From Youhaiella tibetensis (GTDB lineage: Bacteria; Pseudomonadota; Alphaproteobacteria; Rhizobiales; Devosiaceae), in contig NZ_CP041690.1 of NCBI RefSeq assembly GCF_008000755.1, positions 4,304,001 through 4,368,000 of the forward strand: a stretch of DNA of 64,000 bases, given 5' to 3'. A program made the position numbers and the translations under genes. Each line of letters opens with the position of its first letter. Position 1 is the stretch's first letter. The notes beneath the pieces are model-generated. The model was not told where the DNA came from, searched no databases, and worked only from the letters and a program-made list of their open reading frames with translations. Below, piece by piece: positions 1 to 9,195 of this stretch.

Positions 1-2
1 TC

Positions 3-50
3 GAACAGATGGTCAAGGAGTTGACGCACTTTTCCCGGGGCGGCATCTGA
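3..50 (+). CDS. C-terminal end of an unidentified protein (partial)
   Basis: An open frame runs in from the left edge and stops with TGA at 48-50. Only 15 residues are visible, ending in HFSRGGI, too little to assign a family. Its TGA overlaps the ATG of the next gene (TGATG), the usual sign of translational coupling, so the two are probably in one operon. Nothing else can be said. Confidence 0.5.
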   Translation, partial: EQMVKELTHFSRGGI

Positions 51-646
51 TGACGCTCACGCTCTATGTCACGCACCCCGAAGTGGTGATCGACCCGGCC
101 GTGCCCACGCCGCGCTGGGGTCTTAACGACCTCGGCCGCTGGCGCGCCGAGGATTTCGCCGCCCGCGGCCTCATCCCCGCCGGCACCCGCTTCTTTTCGA
201 GCACCGAGCGCAAGGCGATGGACCTGGCCCATATCCTGGCCGAGCCGCTGGGCGCCGAAATCTCCTCGGCCGAGGCCTTCGGCGAGAACGACCGCTCCTC
301 GACCGGGTTCCTTGGCGGGGATGCCTTCACCTACGCGGTGGCCGCACTTTTCGGCTATCCCGACAAGAGCTATCGCGGCTGGGAAACGGCGGTGCATGCG
401 CAGGCGCGCATCGTGGCCGCCGTGCGCGAGGCGCTGGCGGGCACGCCCGCCGACGTTCCGGTGGTCTTTTGCGGCCATGGCTGCGTCGGCACGCTCCTCA
501 AGTGCCACCTGGCCGGCCGCCCCATTCGACTCGAGGAAGACCAGCGCTTCATGGGCGCGGCGGGCGGCGGCAACGTCATTTCCATCGACCGCGAGCGCTT
601 CGCGCTGCTTTCGGACTGGAAGTCGATGGAGGATTTCGGGCGCTAG
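50..646 (+). CDS. histidine phosphatase family protein, variant motif
   Basis: 198 aa protein with the histidine phosphatase (phosphoglycerate mutase-like) fold pattern: an N-terminal beta strand with a histidine (YVTHPEV, residues 6-12), an SSTERKAMDLA segment near residue 50 that resembles the family's conserved serine/arginine helix, and a C-terminal FCGHG around residue 142 supplying the second histidine. The usual RHG signature is replaced by THP, so the first arginine of the phosphate pocket is missing while the histidine is kept. Substrate unknown. It starts in a TGATG overlap with the preceding partial gene and its stop overlaps the convergent MarR gene by four bases. Confidence 0.75.
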   Translation: MTLTLYVTHPEVVIDPAVPTPRWGLNDLGRWRAEDFAARGLIPAGTRFFSSTERKAMDLAHILAEPLGAEISSAEAFGENDRSSTGFLGGDAFTYAVAALFGYPDKSYRGWETAVHAQARIVAAVREALAGTPADVPVVFCGHGCVGTLLKCHLAGRPIRLEEDQRFMGAAGGGNVISIDRERFALLSDWKSMEDFGR

Positions 647-1110
647 GTCCTGGAGGGCGCGCGCTCGGCGCCCCGCGACGGCGCCCAGGGCTCGAGGCCG
701 AAAAGCCCCATCGCGTCTTCGAGCGCCACGGTGAGGCGGTCGAGCCGCTCGGGCTCGTGGTCGACCTGGCGCAGGCGCACCGGGCCGGCAAGCGGCGCCT
801 TTTCGAGGAGCGCCAGGCCCTCCGCCGTGATTGAAACCAGACGCGCCCGCTTGTCCTTGGCATCGCGCCGCACCGTGCACAGGCCCTTGAGACGCAACTC
901 GTCGATCGACTGGCCCAGGGTCGCCGGATGCATGACCAGGGTCTTGCGCAGCGCCGCCAAGGGCAATTGCGGACGCTCGGCCAGGATGCGCAGCACCGCC
1001 AGTTGCAGGCCGGTGAGCCCCAATTGCTTCTTGAGCTCGAGATGGAACTTTTCCATCGCCCGCTCGAGGCGTATCCAGGCGACGATGGCGGAAAGGGCTT
1101 GTTGCTGCAT
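643..1110 (-). CDS. MarR family transcriptional regulator
   Basis: 155 aa from the ATG at 1110; a longer in-frame start at 1248 would run through the divergent pyrF leader and is less likely. The centre ([27 protein letters not shown], then [22 protein letters not shown]) is the winged helix-turn-helix of MarR regulators: a recognition helix followed by a wing ending in D-x-K-D-x-R. MarR proteins act as cytoplasmic dimeric repressors that respond to small ligands or oxidants. No ligand can be inferred. It is divergent from pyrF, with about 150 bases between the starts, and convergent with the phosphatase gene. Confidence 0.8.
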   Translation of the reverse strand: MQQQALSAIVAWIRLERAMEKFHLELKKQLGLTGLQLAVLRILAERPQLPLAALRKTLVMHPATLGQSIDELRLKGLCTVRRDAKDKRARLVSITAEGLALLEKAPLAGPVRLRQVDHEPERLDRLTVALEDAMGLFGLEPWAPSRGAERAPSRT

Positions 1111-1259
1111 GGCGGTCTTATGGCGCCATACTATCCTGTTCGCAAGGGGCTTCTGTGGCCCAGGGACACGACGGTTGCGGCAGGATTCTGATTCGCCGGA
1201 CTTGTCGCGGCCGGCCGGATGTGCCACTGAGCCGAAAATACCCCACATGGAGAATCCCG

Positions 1260-1958
1260 ATGACCGGAACGTTGATCGTTGCCCTTGACCTCGACACGCG
1301 CGCCCAGGCCGAGCAGGTGATCGCCGACATCGGGGAGGCCGTCGACTTCTACAAGATCGGCTACCAGCTCTTCTATGGCGGGGACGGACTGAACCTGGGC
1401 AAGGCGCTGATCGCGGCCGGCAAGCGGGTCTTCTTCGACCTCAAGCTCCTCGATATCGACAACACCGTCGAAAAGGGTGCCGCCGCCATTGCCGAGACGG
1501 GGGCGCAGATGCTCACCGTCCATGCCTACCCCAAGGCCATCCGCGCCGCCCTCAAGGGCACGCGCGGCTCGAGCCTTTCCATCCTCGGGGTGACCGTGCT
1601 GACCTCGATGGACGACCAGGACGTGCACGACGCCGGTTACGCGCGCGACGCGGCGGGCCTCGTCGCCCTGCGCGCCGAGGACGCCAGGGCCGCCGGGATC
1701 GGCGGGCTCGTCTGTTCGCCCCGCGAAGCCGGACTGGTGCGCAACATTGTCGGCCCCGGCATGTCGATCGTCACCCCGGGCATTCGCCCCACCTGGGCCG
1801 AGCACGGCGACCAGAAGCGCGTCACCGGGCCGCGCGAAGCGCTCGATGCCGGCGCCAGCCACCTCGTCGTCGGCCGCCCGATCACCGCCGCTCCCGACCC
1901 GGCCGAGGCCGCGCGACGCGTTCTTGCCGAAATGGCGGGCGGAACGCGCCTGGCCTGA
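1260..1958 (+). CDS. pyrF: orotidine 5'-phosphate decarboxylase
   Basis: 232 aa, normal length for the short bacterial PyrF. It catalyses OMP to UMP, the last step of de novo pyrimidine synthesis. The catalytic D-x-K-x-x-D array is present in [13 protein letters not shown] (residues about 58-70), preceded by the substrate-binding ALDLDT near the N-terminus; the C-terminus has TPGIRP and LVVGRPIT, the phosphate-binding loops. The ATG at 1260 follows a GGAG at 1249-1252; in-frame ATG codons further upstream give no family-like residues. It leads a plus-strand run pyrF-dapB-gpmA. Confidence 0.95.
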   Translation: MTGTLIVALDLDTRAQAEQVIADIGEAVDFYKIGYQLFYGGDGLNLGKALIAAGKRVFFDLKLLDIDNTVEKGAAAIAETGAQMLTVHAYPKAIRAALKGTRGSSLSILGVTVLTSMDDQDVHDAGYARDAAGLVALRAEDARAAGIGGLVCSPREAGLVRNIVGPGMSIVTPGIRPTWAEHGDQKRVTGPREALDAGASHLVVGRPITAAPDPAEAARRVLAEMAGGTRLA

Positions 1959-2022
1959 TTGGCCAAGCCCCCTCGCGCCTGCTAGAAGCACGGGCCGTAT
2001 TCGTTTTCGGAGTTCTTAGGGC

Positions 2023-2832
2023 ATGGCCGACATCAAGGTAGCAGTCGCGGGAGCCGGCGGGCGCATGGGCGCCGCCAACATTCGCGCCATCGCATCGACG
2101 CCCGGCCTCAAACTCGCCGCCGCCTTCGAGCGCGCCGGTTCGGCCGCGATCGGCAAGGATGCGGGCGTGCTGGCCGGCATCGAGGAGACGCGTGTCCTCG
2201 TCACCGACGATATCGAGGCCGCCCTCGCCGCGGCCGACGCCGTCATCGACTTCACGGCCCCCGCCGCTTCGGTGGCGCTGGCCGAGAACACCGCCGCGCG
2301 CGGCCTCATCCACATCATCGGCACGACCGGCTGTTCGGCTGCGGACGATGCCGCCATCCGCGCTGCGGGCGGCAAGGGCGGCCGGATCGTCAAGGCCGGC
2401 AATTTCTCGCTCGGGCTCAATATCCTCGCCAGCCTCGTCAAGCAGGCTGCGGCCAAGCTCGCCGAATACGACATCGAAATCGTCGAGATGCACCACAACC
2501 GCAAGGTCGATGCCCCCTCGGGCACCGCACTCATGCTGGGCGAAGCCGCCGCGGCCGGCCGCGAGATCTCGCTGGCCGACCATTCGGTGCGCGTGCGCGA
2601 CGGCATCACCGGCCCGCGCGTCGCCGGCACCATCGGCTTCGCGACCCTGCGCGGCGGCACCGTGATCGGCGACCACACGGTCATCCTCGCCGGCCCGTCC
2701 GAGCGGCTCGAACTGAGCCATGTCGCCCAGGATCGCAGCCTCTTCGCCAATGGCGCCATGAAGGCCCTGCTCTGGGTCGCCAGCCAGCCCGCCGGCTTTT
2801 ACACCATGAACGACGTTCTCGGCCTCAACTAA
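2023..2832 (+). CDS. dapB: 4-hydroxy-tetrahydrodipicolinate reductase
   Basis: 269 aa, family-typical length. Reduces 4-hydroxy-tetrahydrodipicolinate with NAD(P)H in the diaminopimelate/lysine pathway. The N-terminal Rossmann loop reads GAGGRMG (residues 9-15); the DapB signature [15 protein letters not shown] with the catalytic histidine and lysine lies around residue 155, and NFSLGLNIL precedes it. It sits 64 bases behind pyrF and 15 bases before gpmA on the same strand, so co-transcription is likely. Nothing unusual. Confidence 0.96.
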   Translation: MADIKVAVAGAGGRMGAANIRAIASTPGLKLAAAFERAGSAAIGKDAGVLAGIEETRVLVTDDIEAALAAADAVIDFTAPAASVALAENTAARGLIHIIGTTGCSAADDAAIRAAGGKGGRIVKAGNFSLGLNILASLVKQAAAKLAEYDIEIVEMHHNRKVDAPSGTALMLGEAAAAGREISLADHSVRVRDGITGPRVAGTIGFATLRGGTVIGDHTVILAGPSERLELSHVAQDRSLFANGAMKALLWVASQPAGFYTMNDVLGLN

Positions 2833-2847
2833 GGAAAGCACTGCCTC

Positions 2848-3462
2848 ATGACCGGTACCCTCATCCTCGTGCGCCACGGCGAAAGCGAGTGGAACCTCAA
2901 GAACCTCTTCACCGGCTGGCGCAATCCGGACCTGACGGAAAAGGGCATCGGGGAGGCGCGTGCCGCCGGCCAGGCACTCAAGGCCAAGGGCTTTTCCTTC
3001 GACACCACCTTCACCTCTGCCCTCAAGCGCGCCCAGCACACGCTCGACCTCATCCTGGAGGAAATGGGCATCGAGAACGTCACCATCGTCCGCAACCAGG
3101 CGCTCAACGAGCGTGACTATGGGGACCTCTCGGGTCTCAACAAGGACGACGCCCGCAAGAAGTGGGGCGAGGAACAGGTGCTGATCTGGCGCCGCTCCTA
3201 TGACGTACCGCCGCCGGGCGGGGAAAGCCTCAAGGACACCGCCGAGCGCACGCTGCCCTATTACAAGGCCCAGATCGAGCCGCGCGTCGCCGCCGGCGAG
3301 ACCATCCTCGTGGCCGCCCACGGCAATTCGCTGCGGGCGCTGGTCATGGCCATCGAGGGGCTGACCCCCGAGGAAATCCTCAAGCGCGAGATCGCCACGG
3401 GCGAACCCACCGTCTACGAGCTCAAGTCGGACGGCTCGCTCAAAGAGCGCATCAAGCTCTGA
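2848..3462 (+). CDS. gpmA: 2,3-bisphosphoglycerate-dependent phosphoglycerate mutase
   Basis: 204 aa. Interconverts 3- and 2-phosphoglycerate in glycolysis/gluconeogenesis. The phosphohistidine motif [10 protein letters not shown] is at residues 7-16, with [10 protein letters not shown] near residue 87 and the second histidine in AAHGNSLRA near 155. It is shorter than the about 250 aa E. coli enzyme, matching the compact alphaproteobacterial form. The gene ends just before a strong intrinsic terminator, closing the pyrF-dapB-gpmA run. Confidence 0.94.
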   Translation: MTGTLILVRHGESEWNLKNLFTGWRNPDLTEKGIGEARAAGQALKAKGFSFDTTFTSALKRAQHTLDLILEEMGIENVTIVRNQALNERDYGDLSGLNKDDARKKWGEEQVLIWRRSYDVPPPGGESLKDTAERTLPYYKAQIEPRVAAGETILVAAHGNSLRALVMAIEGLTPEEILKREIATGEPTVYELKSDGSLKERIKL

Positions 3463-3470
3463 AAATCGAA

Positions 3471-3498
3471 AGGCCCTCCCGATCGGAGGGCCTTTTTT
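3471..3498 (+). terminator. Rho-independent terminator of gpmA
   Basis: Perfect 9-bp stem, AGGCCCTCC at 3471-3479 and GGAGGGCCT at 3485-3493, with a five-base loop, followed by six T residues. It reaches the stop codon of the convergent Ada-like gene. Confidence 0.9.
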
Positions 3499-4368
3499 CT
3501 AGGCGCGGCTGGAGATGACCCCGGCTTCCCAGCCCAGGATCGCCCGCTTGCGCGGCACACCCCAGTGATAGCCGGTCAGCGCCCCCGTCGAGCCCACGAC
3601 GCGATGGCAGGGCACGACGAACGAGATGGGATTGGCCCCCACCGCCGCCCCCACCGCCCGCGCCGCCGTGGGCCGGCCGAGATGATTGGCGATGGTGCCA
3701 TAGGTCGTGGCCTTGCCGCAGGGGATCGAGAGCAGCGTCTCCCACACCTTGACCTCGAAATCGGTGCCGATGAGGACGACGCGCACCGGCTGGTCCGGCG
3801 ACCAGCGCGCCGGATCGAAGACCTGGCGCACCAGGGGCGCGATGCGCGCATCGTCGCGCACGAACCTGGCCGCCGGCCAGCGATTGGCGAGATCCTCGAA
3901 GGCGGAGTCCACGCTCATGTTCTCGTCGGCGAAGCCGAGCCCGGATATGCCGTATTCGGTGGCGGTGACGACCGCCGTGCCGAAGGGCGATGGCGCCGCG
4001 CCCCAGTACATGGTGAGCCCCTGCCCGCGCGCCCGGAAGGCCCCGGGCGGCATGGCCTCGTAGGTGACGAAGAGATCGTGGAGGCGCGAGGTCGAGGACA
4101 ACCCGACCTCGTAGGTGGTGTCGAGGACCGAGCCGTTCTGGGCGAGGAGCGATTTGGCGTGATCGAGCGCCACGGCCTGGGCGAAGGATTTGGGCGAGAG
4201 CCCGCACCAGCGCCGGAAAAGCTCGGTGAGCTGGCGTTCGGTCAGCCCGAGCGCCCGCGAGAACCGGGCCAGGTCGATTTCGTCGGGTCCCGTTTCGCTC
4301 AGGTAGGCAATCGCGGCGCGAACGGTCTCGTAGTCCGATTGGGGCGAGAGAGTCTGATGCTGTGTCAT
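3499..4368 (-). CDS. AraC-type regulator / methylated-DNA-protein-cysteine methyltransferase (Ada-like)
   Basis: 289 aa. Residues about 10-110 form an AraC-type helix-turn-helix domain (ALGLTERQLTELFRRW), and residues about 120-285 an O6-alkylguanine-DNA alkyltransferase domain with the acceptor-cysteine motif PCHRVVG near residue 254 and the preceding GRPTAARAVGAA DNA-binding segment. It transfers alkyl groups from O6-alkylguanine to its own cysteine and may also regulate transcription. The N-terminal Ada zinc domain that repairs phosphotriesters is absent, so this is the two-domain form. Its stop codon abuts the gpmA terminator. Confidence 0.9.
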   Translation of the reverse strand: MTQHQTLSPQSDYETVRAAIAYLSETGPDEIDLARFSRALGLTERQLTELFRRWCGLSPKSFAQAVALDHAKSLLAQNGSVLDTTYEVGLSSTSRLHDLFVTYEAMPPGAFRARGQGLTMYWGAAPSPFGTAVVTATEYGISGLGFADENMSVDSAFEDLANRWPAARFVRDDARIAPLVRQVFDPARWSPDQPVRVVLIGTDFEVKVWETLLSIPCGKATTYGTIANHLGRPTAARAVGAAVGANPISFVVPCHRVVGSTGALTGYHWGVPRKRAILGWEAGVISSRA

Positions 4369-4427
4369 GATGGCGCCAGTCTAGCGTGGCGCGAGCGCCC
4401 GCGGCGACCCGGTTTTGACCGCCCCGC

Positions 4428-4907
4428 TCAGTGCCGCGCCTTGCGCAGGGCCGTGCCGAAGACGCGTGCGAAACTGGCCTTTTCCGAGGCGGCGAGGAAG
4501 GAGCCCAGTTCATGGTCCCCCGCAGTGTCGCGCAGGTAGATGGCGGTGGTCTTCTCGTCGTAGTCCCGATCGACGATGAGGCGGGTGGCGTGAGGATCGA
4601 AGGCCGTCACCTGCTGCTTGCCGCCCGCGCTCACCGCGCGCACTTCCAGGCGATGCGGCCAGAGCGTGACTTCCTCGAAACGCTTGGTTTCGCGCGTCGA
4701 CCAGCGCAGGGCGAACCACATGGCCGCCACGTCCAGCCCCATGAACCCGACGATGGGCCAGGCGCCCAGCGAATAGAAGACGAGGCCGGGAATTGCAGCC
4801 ATGGCCGCGACCGAACCGATAAGGATGACGCGCCCCCGCCGGCCCAGCGAGCGATGCGGCGTCAGCTTGGCGGCGAATAGCGGGTCGGCTTGCGTTTTGG
4901 TGATCAT
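4428..4907 (-). CDS. DUF2244 family membrane protein
   Basis: 159 aa from the ATG at 4907 (MITKTQADPLFAA); an in-frame extension would run into the nth leader. Two adjacent hydrophobic segments (VILIGSVAAMAAIPGLVFYSLG and WPIVGFMGLDVAAMWFALRW, residues about 26-67) are followed by a soluble tail rich in charged residues. This layout and the length match the DUF2244 family of alphaproteobacteria, function unknown. It is divergent from nth: the start codons are only 36 bases apart, so the promoters must overlap. Confidence 0.8.
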   Translation of the reverse strand: MITKTQADPLFAAKLTPHRSLGRRGRVILIGSVAAMAAIPGLVFYSLGAWPIVGFMGLDVAAMWFALRWSTRETKRFEEVTLWPHRLEVRAVSAGGKQQVTAFDPHATRLIVDRDYDEKTTAIYLRDTAGDHELGSFLAASEKASFARVFGTALRKARH

Positions 4908-4943
4908 GTTTGCATCACTACGGCGACTCATCAGGTAACGCTC

Positions 4944-5645
4944 ATGCCCCCCAAAAAGATCAAACGACTCCCGGCGGCCGATGTCGAGGCTATTTTTGCC
5001 GCGTTCGAACACGCCAACCCGGAGCCCAAGGGAGAGCTCGACTATACCAATTCGTTTACCCTGCTGGTAGCGGTGGTGCTCTCGGCCCAGGCGACCGACG
5101 CGGGCGTCAACAAGGCGACCCCGAAACTCTTCGCGCTCGCGCCCACGCCCGAAAAGATGGTCGAGCTGGGCGTGGCGGGTATCGAGGAATGCATCAAGAC
5201 CATCGGGCTCTACCGCACCAAGGCCAAGAACGTCTTCGCGCTAAGCCAGGCGCTGATCGCCAAGCACGATTCGCAGGTGCCCCAGACCCGTGAAGAGCTC
5301 GAGGAGCTGCCGGGCGTCGGCCGCAAGACCGCCAATGTCGTGCTCAATATCGCTTTCAGGCAGCCCACCATCGCGGTGGATACCCACCTCTTCCGCGTCG
5401 GCAACCGCACGGGCCTGGCCTCCGGCAAGACCCCGCTCGAGGTCGAGCAGTCCCTGCTCAAGGTCGTGCCGGACAAATACCTGCTGCACGCCCACCACTG
5501 GCTCATCCTGCACGGGCGCTATGTGTGCAAGGCGCGAAAGCCCGAATGCTGGCGCTGCATCATAAGGGAATGGTGCCGGTTCGAGCCCAAGACCCCTGCG
5601 CCCAACAAGCCTCTTCCCAAGGCCGTTTCGCCCAGCCGCCCCTGA
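4944..5645 (+). CDS. nth: endonuclease III
   Basis: 233 aa. Base-excision repair DNA glycosylase/AP lyase for oxidised pyrimidines. The helix-hairpin-helix LPGVGRKTANVV carries the catalytic lysine, VDTHLFRV the catalytic aspartate, and the C-terminus has the complete 4Fe-4S ligand set C-x6-C-x2-C-x5-C (CKARKPEC, then WRC, then IIREWC). The ATG at 4944 (MPPKKIKRL) gives the usual N-terminus; an earlier in-frame ATG at 4890 adds 18 atypical residues. The stop is directly followed by that of the convergent DUF2214 gene. Confidence 0.95.
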   Translation: MPPKKIKRLPAADVEAIFAAFEHANPEPKGELDYTNSFTLLVAVVLSAQATDAGVNKATPKLFALAPTPEKMVELGVAGIEECIKTIGLYRTKAKNVFALSQALIAKHDSQVPQTREELEELPGVGRKTANVVLNIAFRQPTIAVDTHLFRVGNRTGLASGKTPLEVEQSLLKVVPDKYLLHAHHWLILHGRYVCKARKPECWRCIIREWCRFEPKTPAPNKPLPKAVSPSRP

Positions 5646-6095
5646 TCAACTGCCATAGCCGCGCGCCATGGCGGCTGCGAAGGCGGGAATGAAGGCGAAG
5701 AGCACGGCCTCGACGGCCAGGAATTTCCGCGCCCGGGCAATGGCGGCGGGGCCGGGCGAGAACTGCGGATCGGCCTTGGCGGACTTGATCCAGGCCATGA
5801 TGTCGCGCGTCGGCCAGACCGAGAGGATGCCGACCACCACGAATGTCGTCATCTTGGCCCAGAACATCTGGTTGCCCAGATAGTACCACGGGCCGGCCGC
5901 CCCGAACGTGACCCGCACCACCCCGACCACGATCACGAGCATGGCGAGCAGCCCATAGAGCCGGTCGATGCCGCCCAGCTGGGCGAGCCGGGGGCCCGTG
6001 ACGCCTTCGCGCAGCAGGAAGAATTCGGCGGCGAACACGCCGACCAGCGAGAAAACGGCCAGATGATGGGCGATGGCCAGAACCAGATCGAGCAT
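5646..6095 (-). CDS. DUF2214 family membrane protein
   Basis: 149 aa hydrophobic protein with about four membrane segments (residues about 5-25, 45-70, 80-95, 125-145). The sequence (LAIAHHLAVFSLVGVFAAEF and LYGLLAMLVIVVGVVRVTFG) matches the DUF2214 membrane family; function unknown. It is divergent from the TetR gene at 6174, with an inverted repeat between them that could be the regulator's operator, so it is the natural candidate target of that regulator. Confidence 0.8.
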   Translation of the reverse strand: MLDLVLAIAHHLAVFSLVGVFAAEFFLLREGVTGPRLAQLGGIDRLYGLLAMLVIVVGVVRVTFGAAGPWYYLGNQMFWAKMTTFVVVGILSVWPTRDIMAWIKSAKADPQFSPGPAAIARARKFLAVEAVLFAFIPAFAAAMARGYGS

Positions 6096-6130
6096 TGGAA
6101 GTCTCCTTGCGCTGGTCTTGCGTGCGCGTT

Positions 6131-6184
6131 GATGTTAACACTGTTCTCGCTGAGATAAGGCCATATGTAAACAATGTCAACATC
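6131..6184. promoter_or_regulatory. inverted-repeat operator candidate between DUF2214 and TetR genes
   Basis: GATGTTAACACTGTT at 6131-6145 and AACAATGTCAACATC at 6170-6184 are inverted copies with 13 of 15 matches. The right copy covers the ATG of the TetR gene and the left one lies 35 bases upstream of the DUF2214 start. Such placement fits autoregulation plus control of the divergent gene. No binding data; inference only. Confidence 0.5.
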
Positions 6185-6770
6185 GCAACCCAATCCCTAT
6201 CATCACGGCGACCTGCGCCGCGCACTGATCGAGGCCGGGCTCGCCCTCCTGGCAACGGGCGGCGCCGAAAGCCTGGGGCTGCGCGAGGTGGCCCGCGCCG
6301 TCGGCGTTTCGGCTTCCGCCCCCTATCGCCATTTCGAGAACCGCCAGGCGCTGCTGGCGGCGGTGGCGCGCGAAGGCTTCATCCAGTTCGACGCGCACCT
6401 GCGCGCCGCCGGCAAGGACTGGCCGGCCGACCAGCAGCTCGAAGTCATGGGGCGGGCCTATATCGGCTTCGCGCTCGACCACCCCCAGCTGTTCCGGCTG
6501 ATGTTTTCCCCGCTGGTGAGCAAGGATGCCAACCCGGCGCTCATGGAGGCAGCCCGCGCCGCCTATGAGTCGCTGGCCGCCCTCGCCGCCCCGCAGAACC
6601 CCGAGGCGCGGCGCGAGGCGACGGTCTCGACATGGGCGCTGGTGCACGGGCTTTCGGTCCTGCTGCTCGACGACCAGATCCGCATCGAGGGAGAGGCGGA
6701 CCGCGACATGCTGGTCGAGGCGGTGCTGGCGCGATTCGTCGCGGGATTGCGGGCCATGGCCGCCGCCTAG
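6174..6770 (+). CDS. TetR/AcrR family transcriptional regulator
   Basis: 198 aa. N-terminal TetR helix-turn-helix at residues about 10-55 (LGLREVARAVGVSASAPYRHFENRQ) and a ligand-binding C-terminal domain of the WHG type (FALDHPQLFRLMFSP around residue 100). Ligand unknown. It is divergent from the DUF2214 membrane protein gene and shares with it an inverted-repeat promoter region, the arrangement typical of a local repressor. An ATG at 6174 inside the right repeat arm is the first plausible start. Confidence 0.85.
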   Translation: MSTSQPNPYHHGDLRRALIEAGLALLATGGAESLGLREVARAVGVSASAPYRHFENRQALLAAVAREGFIQFDAHLRAAGKDWPADQQLEVMGRAYIGFALDHPQLFRLMFSPLVSKDANPALMEAARAAYESLAALAAPQNPEARREATVSTWALVHGLSVLLLDDQIRIEGEADRDMLVEAVLARFVAGLRAMAAA

Positions 6771-6833
6771 TTGCGCGGGCGGGGGAAGTCCTTTATGTCC
6801 GGCGAGGCTCTATTGCACCTCTCGGAGACCTAA

Positions 6834-7835
6834 ATGGCCGATACCCGGTACGACGTCCTCACCATCGGCAACGCCATCGTCGATGTGATCGCCAGGATCG
6901 AGCCCGGGTTTCTGGAAAGGGAAGGCCTCTCCGAAGGCATCATGCACCTGGTCGATACCGACCGCTCCGCCTATCTCTATGAGCGCATGCCCGCCGACAA
7001 GCGCCAGATTTCGGGCGGCAGCGCTGCCAATACCGCCGCGGGCGTCGCCTCGCTGGGCGGGCGCGCGCGTTTCGTGGGCAAGGTCGCCGACGACCAGCTC
7101 GGGGACGTCTTTGCCGACGACCTCAACGCCATCGGCGTTCATTACGACACCAGCCGCCTCATCAACGGCGCGGCGACGGCCCGCTCCATGATCCTGCTTT
7201 CGGACGATGGCGAGCGGACCATGAACACCTATCTCGGCGCCTGCCACGAGTTGACCGAGGCCGATATCCGCGAGGACGAGATCGGCTCCGCCGCCATCAC
7301 CTATATGGAAGGCTATCTCTGGGACCCGGTCGAGGCCAAGAAGGCCTTCGTGCGCGCCGCCCACTATGCGCACAAGCACGAGCGCCCCACCGCTTTCACG
7401 CTTTCCGATCCCTTCTGCGTGCACCGCTACCGCGAGGAATTCCTCGACCTCATGCGCTCGCGCACCATCGACTACGTCTTTGCCAATATCGAAGAGGCCA
7501 AGGCGCTCTACCAGACCGACAACCTGCAGGACGCGGTGCGCGAGATCGCCAAGGATGCCGAAGTCGCCGCCATCACCATGGGCGCGGCGGGCGCCATGGC
7601 GATCTGCAACGGCGAAGTGGTGACGGTGCCGGCTTTCCCGGTCGATGTGGTCGATGCCACGGGCGCCGGCGATCTTTTCGCCTCGGGCTTTCTGCTGGCC
7701 GTGGCGCGCGGGCAGAATTTCGACATGGCGCTGCGCGCCGGATGCCTTGCCGCTTCGGAAGTCATCTCCCACATCGGCGCCCGCCCGGTGGTGGACCTGC
7801 AGGCCCTGGCCGCCGAAAAGGGCCTTGCCGTCTAG
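6834..7835 (+). CDS. PfkB family carbohydrate kinase, adenosine kinase-like
   Basis: 333 aa. The C-terminal DATGAGDLFASGFL (about residue 265) is the PfkB signature 2 with the catalytic aspartate and anion hole, and SGGSAANTAAGVASLGG (about residue 58) is the substrate-binding region. The sequence follows the ribokinase-family proteins annotated as adenosine kinase in alphaproteobacteria, which would phosphorylate adenosine (or a related nucleoside/sugar) with ATP. Substrate is inferred from family only. A GGAGA at 6825-6829 serves the ATG. It stands alone, convergent with dnaJ. Confidence 0.85.
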   Translation: MADTRYDVLTIGNAIVDVIARIEPGFLEREGLSEGIMHLVDTDRSAYLYERMPADKRQISGGSAANTAAGVASLGGRARFVGKVADDQLGDVFADDLNAIGVHYDTSRLINGAATARSMILLSDDGERTMNTYLGACHELTEADIREDEIGSAAITYMEGYLWDPVEAKKAFVRAAHYAHKHERPTAFTLSDPFCVHRYREEFLDLMRSRTIDYVFANIEEAKALYQTDNLQDAVREIAKDAEVAAITMGAAGAMAICNGEVVTVPAFPVDVVDATGAGDLFASGFLLAVARGQNFDMALRAGCLAASEVISHIGARPVVDLQALAAEKGLAV

Positions 7836-7877
7836 CATCTGAAGACCCGGGGGCCGGTTGGCCTGGCCGATCGAAGC

Positions 7878-7910
7878 AAAAACGCCCGCCCCACGGTGGT
7901 GAGGCGGGCG
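7878..7910 (-). terminator. intrinsic terminator of dnaJ
   Basis: CGCCCGCC at 7883-7890 pairs perfectly with GGCGGGCG at 7903-7910; on the minus strand the hairpin is followed by five T residues (7882 down to 7878). It lies 35 bases behind the dnaJ stop. Confidence 0.8.
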
Positions 7911-7945
7911 CGATAGGCGATGAATGCTCGCCCGTGGGCGCGCGC

Positions 7946-9076
7946 CTAGGCTTCAAAAATATGCTTGAGCTTGGAGAAGAACCCTTCCGAGGTCGGGCTG
8001 TTCGTATCCGTCGAGGCCTTGGCGAATTCCTCGAGCAGCTCGCGTTGCTTGCGGTTGAGGTTCTGCGGCGTTTCGACTTCGAGCTGGACATAGAGGTCGC
8101 CCACGTCCTTGGAGCGCAGCACCGGCATGCCCTTGCCCTTGAGCCGCACGCGCTGGCCCGGCTGGGTGCCGCCGGCCACCTTGACCTTGGCCCGACTGCC
8201 GTCGAGCGTGGGCACTTCGAACTCCCCGCCCAGCGCCGCCGTGGTCATGGCGATGGGAATGCGCGCGTAAAGATCGGCGCCGTCGCGCTGGAAGAGATCG
8301 TGTGGCTTGAGGGAGACGAAGATGTAGAGGTCGCCCGGCGGTCCGCCGCGCAGGCCCGCCTCGCCCTCGTTGGCGAGCCGGATGCGGGTGCCGTCCTCGA
8401 TGCCCTTGGGAATATCGACCGAAAGCTTGCGGTTTTCCTGCCGCCGGCCCTGGCCGCCGCAGTCGGTGCACGGATTGTCCATGGTCTGCCCGCGGCCCTG
8501 GCAGGCGGGGCAGGTGCGCTCGATGGTGAAAAAGCCCTGGGCGGCGCGGATCTTGCCGTGCCCGTTACAGGTCCGGCAGGTCGAGGCGCCGGTGCCTGGC
8601 TTGGCGCCCGAGCCGTCGCAGGTGGCGCAGCTGACCAGGGTCGGCACGTCGATCTCGACCGTGCGCCCGGCAAAGGCTTCCTCGAGCGTGATGTCCAGAT
8701 TGTAGCGCAGGTCCGAGCCGCGCAGGCGCGAGGCGCCGCCGCGGCGCCCGCCACCCATGAAGTCCCCGAAAATATCCTCGAACATGTCCGACATCGAGGA
8801 GGCGAAATCGGGACCGAAGCCATGGGCACCCTGGCGCGCGCCACCGCCATTCTCGAAGGCGGCGTGCCCGAACCGGTCATAGGCCGCGCGCTTCTGCGGG
8901 TCCTTGAGGGTGTCGTAGGCCTCGTTGATTTCCTTGAACCGATGCTCGGCCTCATGGTCGCCCGGATTGCGGTCCGGGTGGAACTGCATCGCCAGTTTGC
9001 GATAGGCGCTTTTGAGCCCAGCTTCGTCAGAGCCCCGCTCTACGCCGAGCACGTCATAAAAATCTCGTTTGGCCAA
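7946..9076 (-). CDS. dnaJ: chaperone DnaJ
   Basis: 376 aa from a TTG at 9076, which gives the family N-terminus [12 protein letters not shown]; an ATG at 9103 would add nine unusual residues. Hsp40 co-chaperone that stimulates DnaK ATPase and binds unfolded protein. J domain with HPD in FHPDRNPGD, a Gly/Phe-rich linker, and four zinc-binding repeats [24 protein letters not shown] and CTDCGGQG, then the substrate-binding C-terminal domain. It lies about 2.3 kb from dnaK rather than next to it, with two unrelated genes in between. Confidence 0.95.
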   Translation of the reverse strand: MAKRDFYDVLGVERGSDEAGLKSAYRKLAMQFHPDRNPGDHEAEHRFKEINEAYDTLKDPQKRAAYDRFGHAAFENGGGARQGAHGFGPDFASSMSDMFEDIFGDFMGGGRRGGASRLRGSDLRYNLDITLEEAFAGRTVEIDVPTLVSCATCDGSGAKPGTGASTCRTCNGHGKIRAAQGFFTIERTCPACQGRGQTMDNPCTDCGGQGRRQENRKLSVDIPKGIEDGTRIRLANEGEAGLRGGPPGDLYIFVSLKPHDLFQRDGADLYARIPIAMTTAALGGEFEVPTLDGSRAKVKVAGGTQPGQRVRLKGKGMPVLRSKDVGDLYVQLEVETPQNLNRKQRELLEEFAKASTDTNSPTSEGFFSKLKHIFEA

Positions 9077-9195
9077 GAAAGCAGTTCCCCGAGCGGCCCC
9101 CATGGGAGCCTGCGCGTTTTTTGTTTCGTCCGGTCGCTTTGACGCGTTTGTCCAGCAAATGCGGGGCTTACGCCTCGCGTCTTAACAATGGTAAG

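Noticed and set aside
1882-3321. 479-codon open frame antisense to dapB and gpmA
   Set aside because: Both sense genes are certain; the antisense frame is compositionally typical of a shadow.
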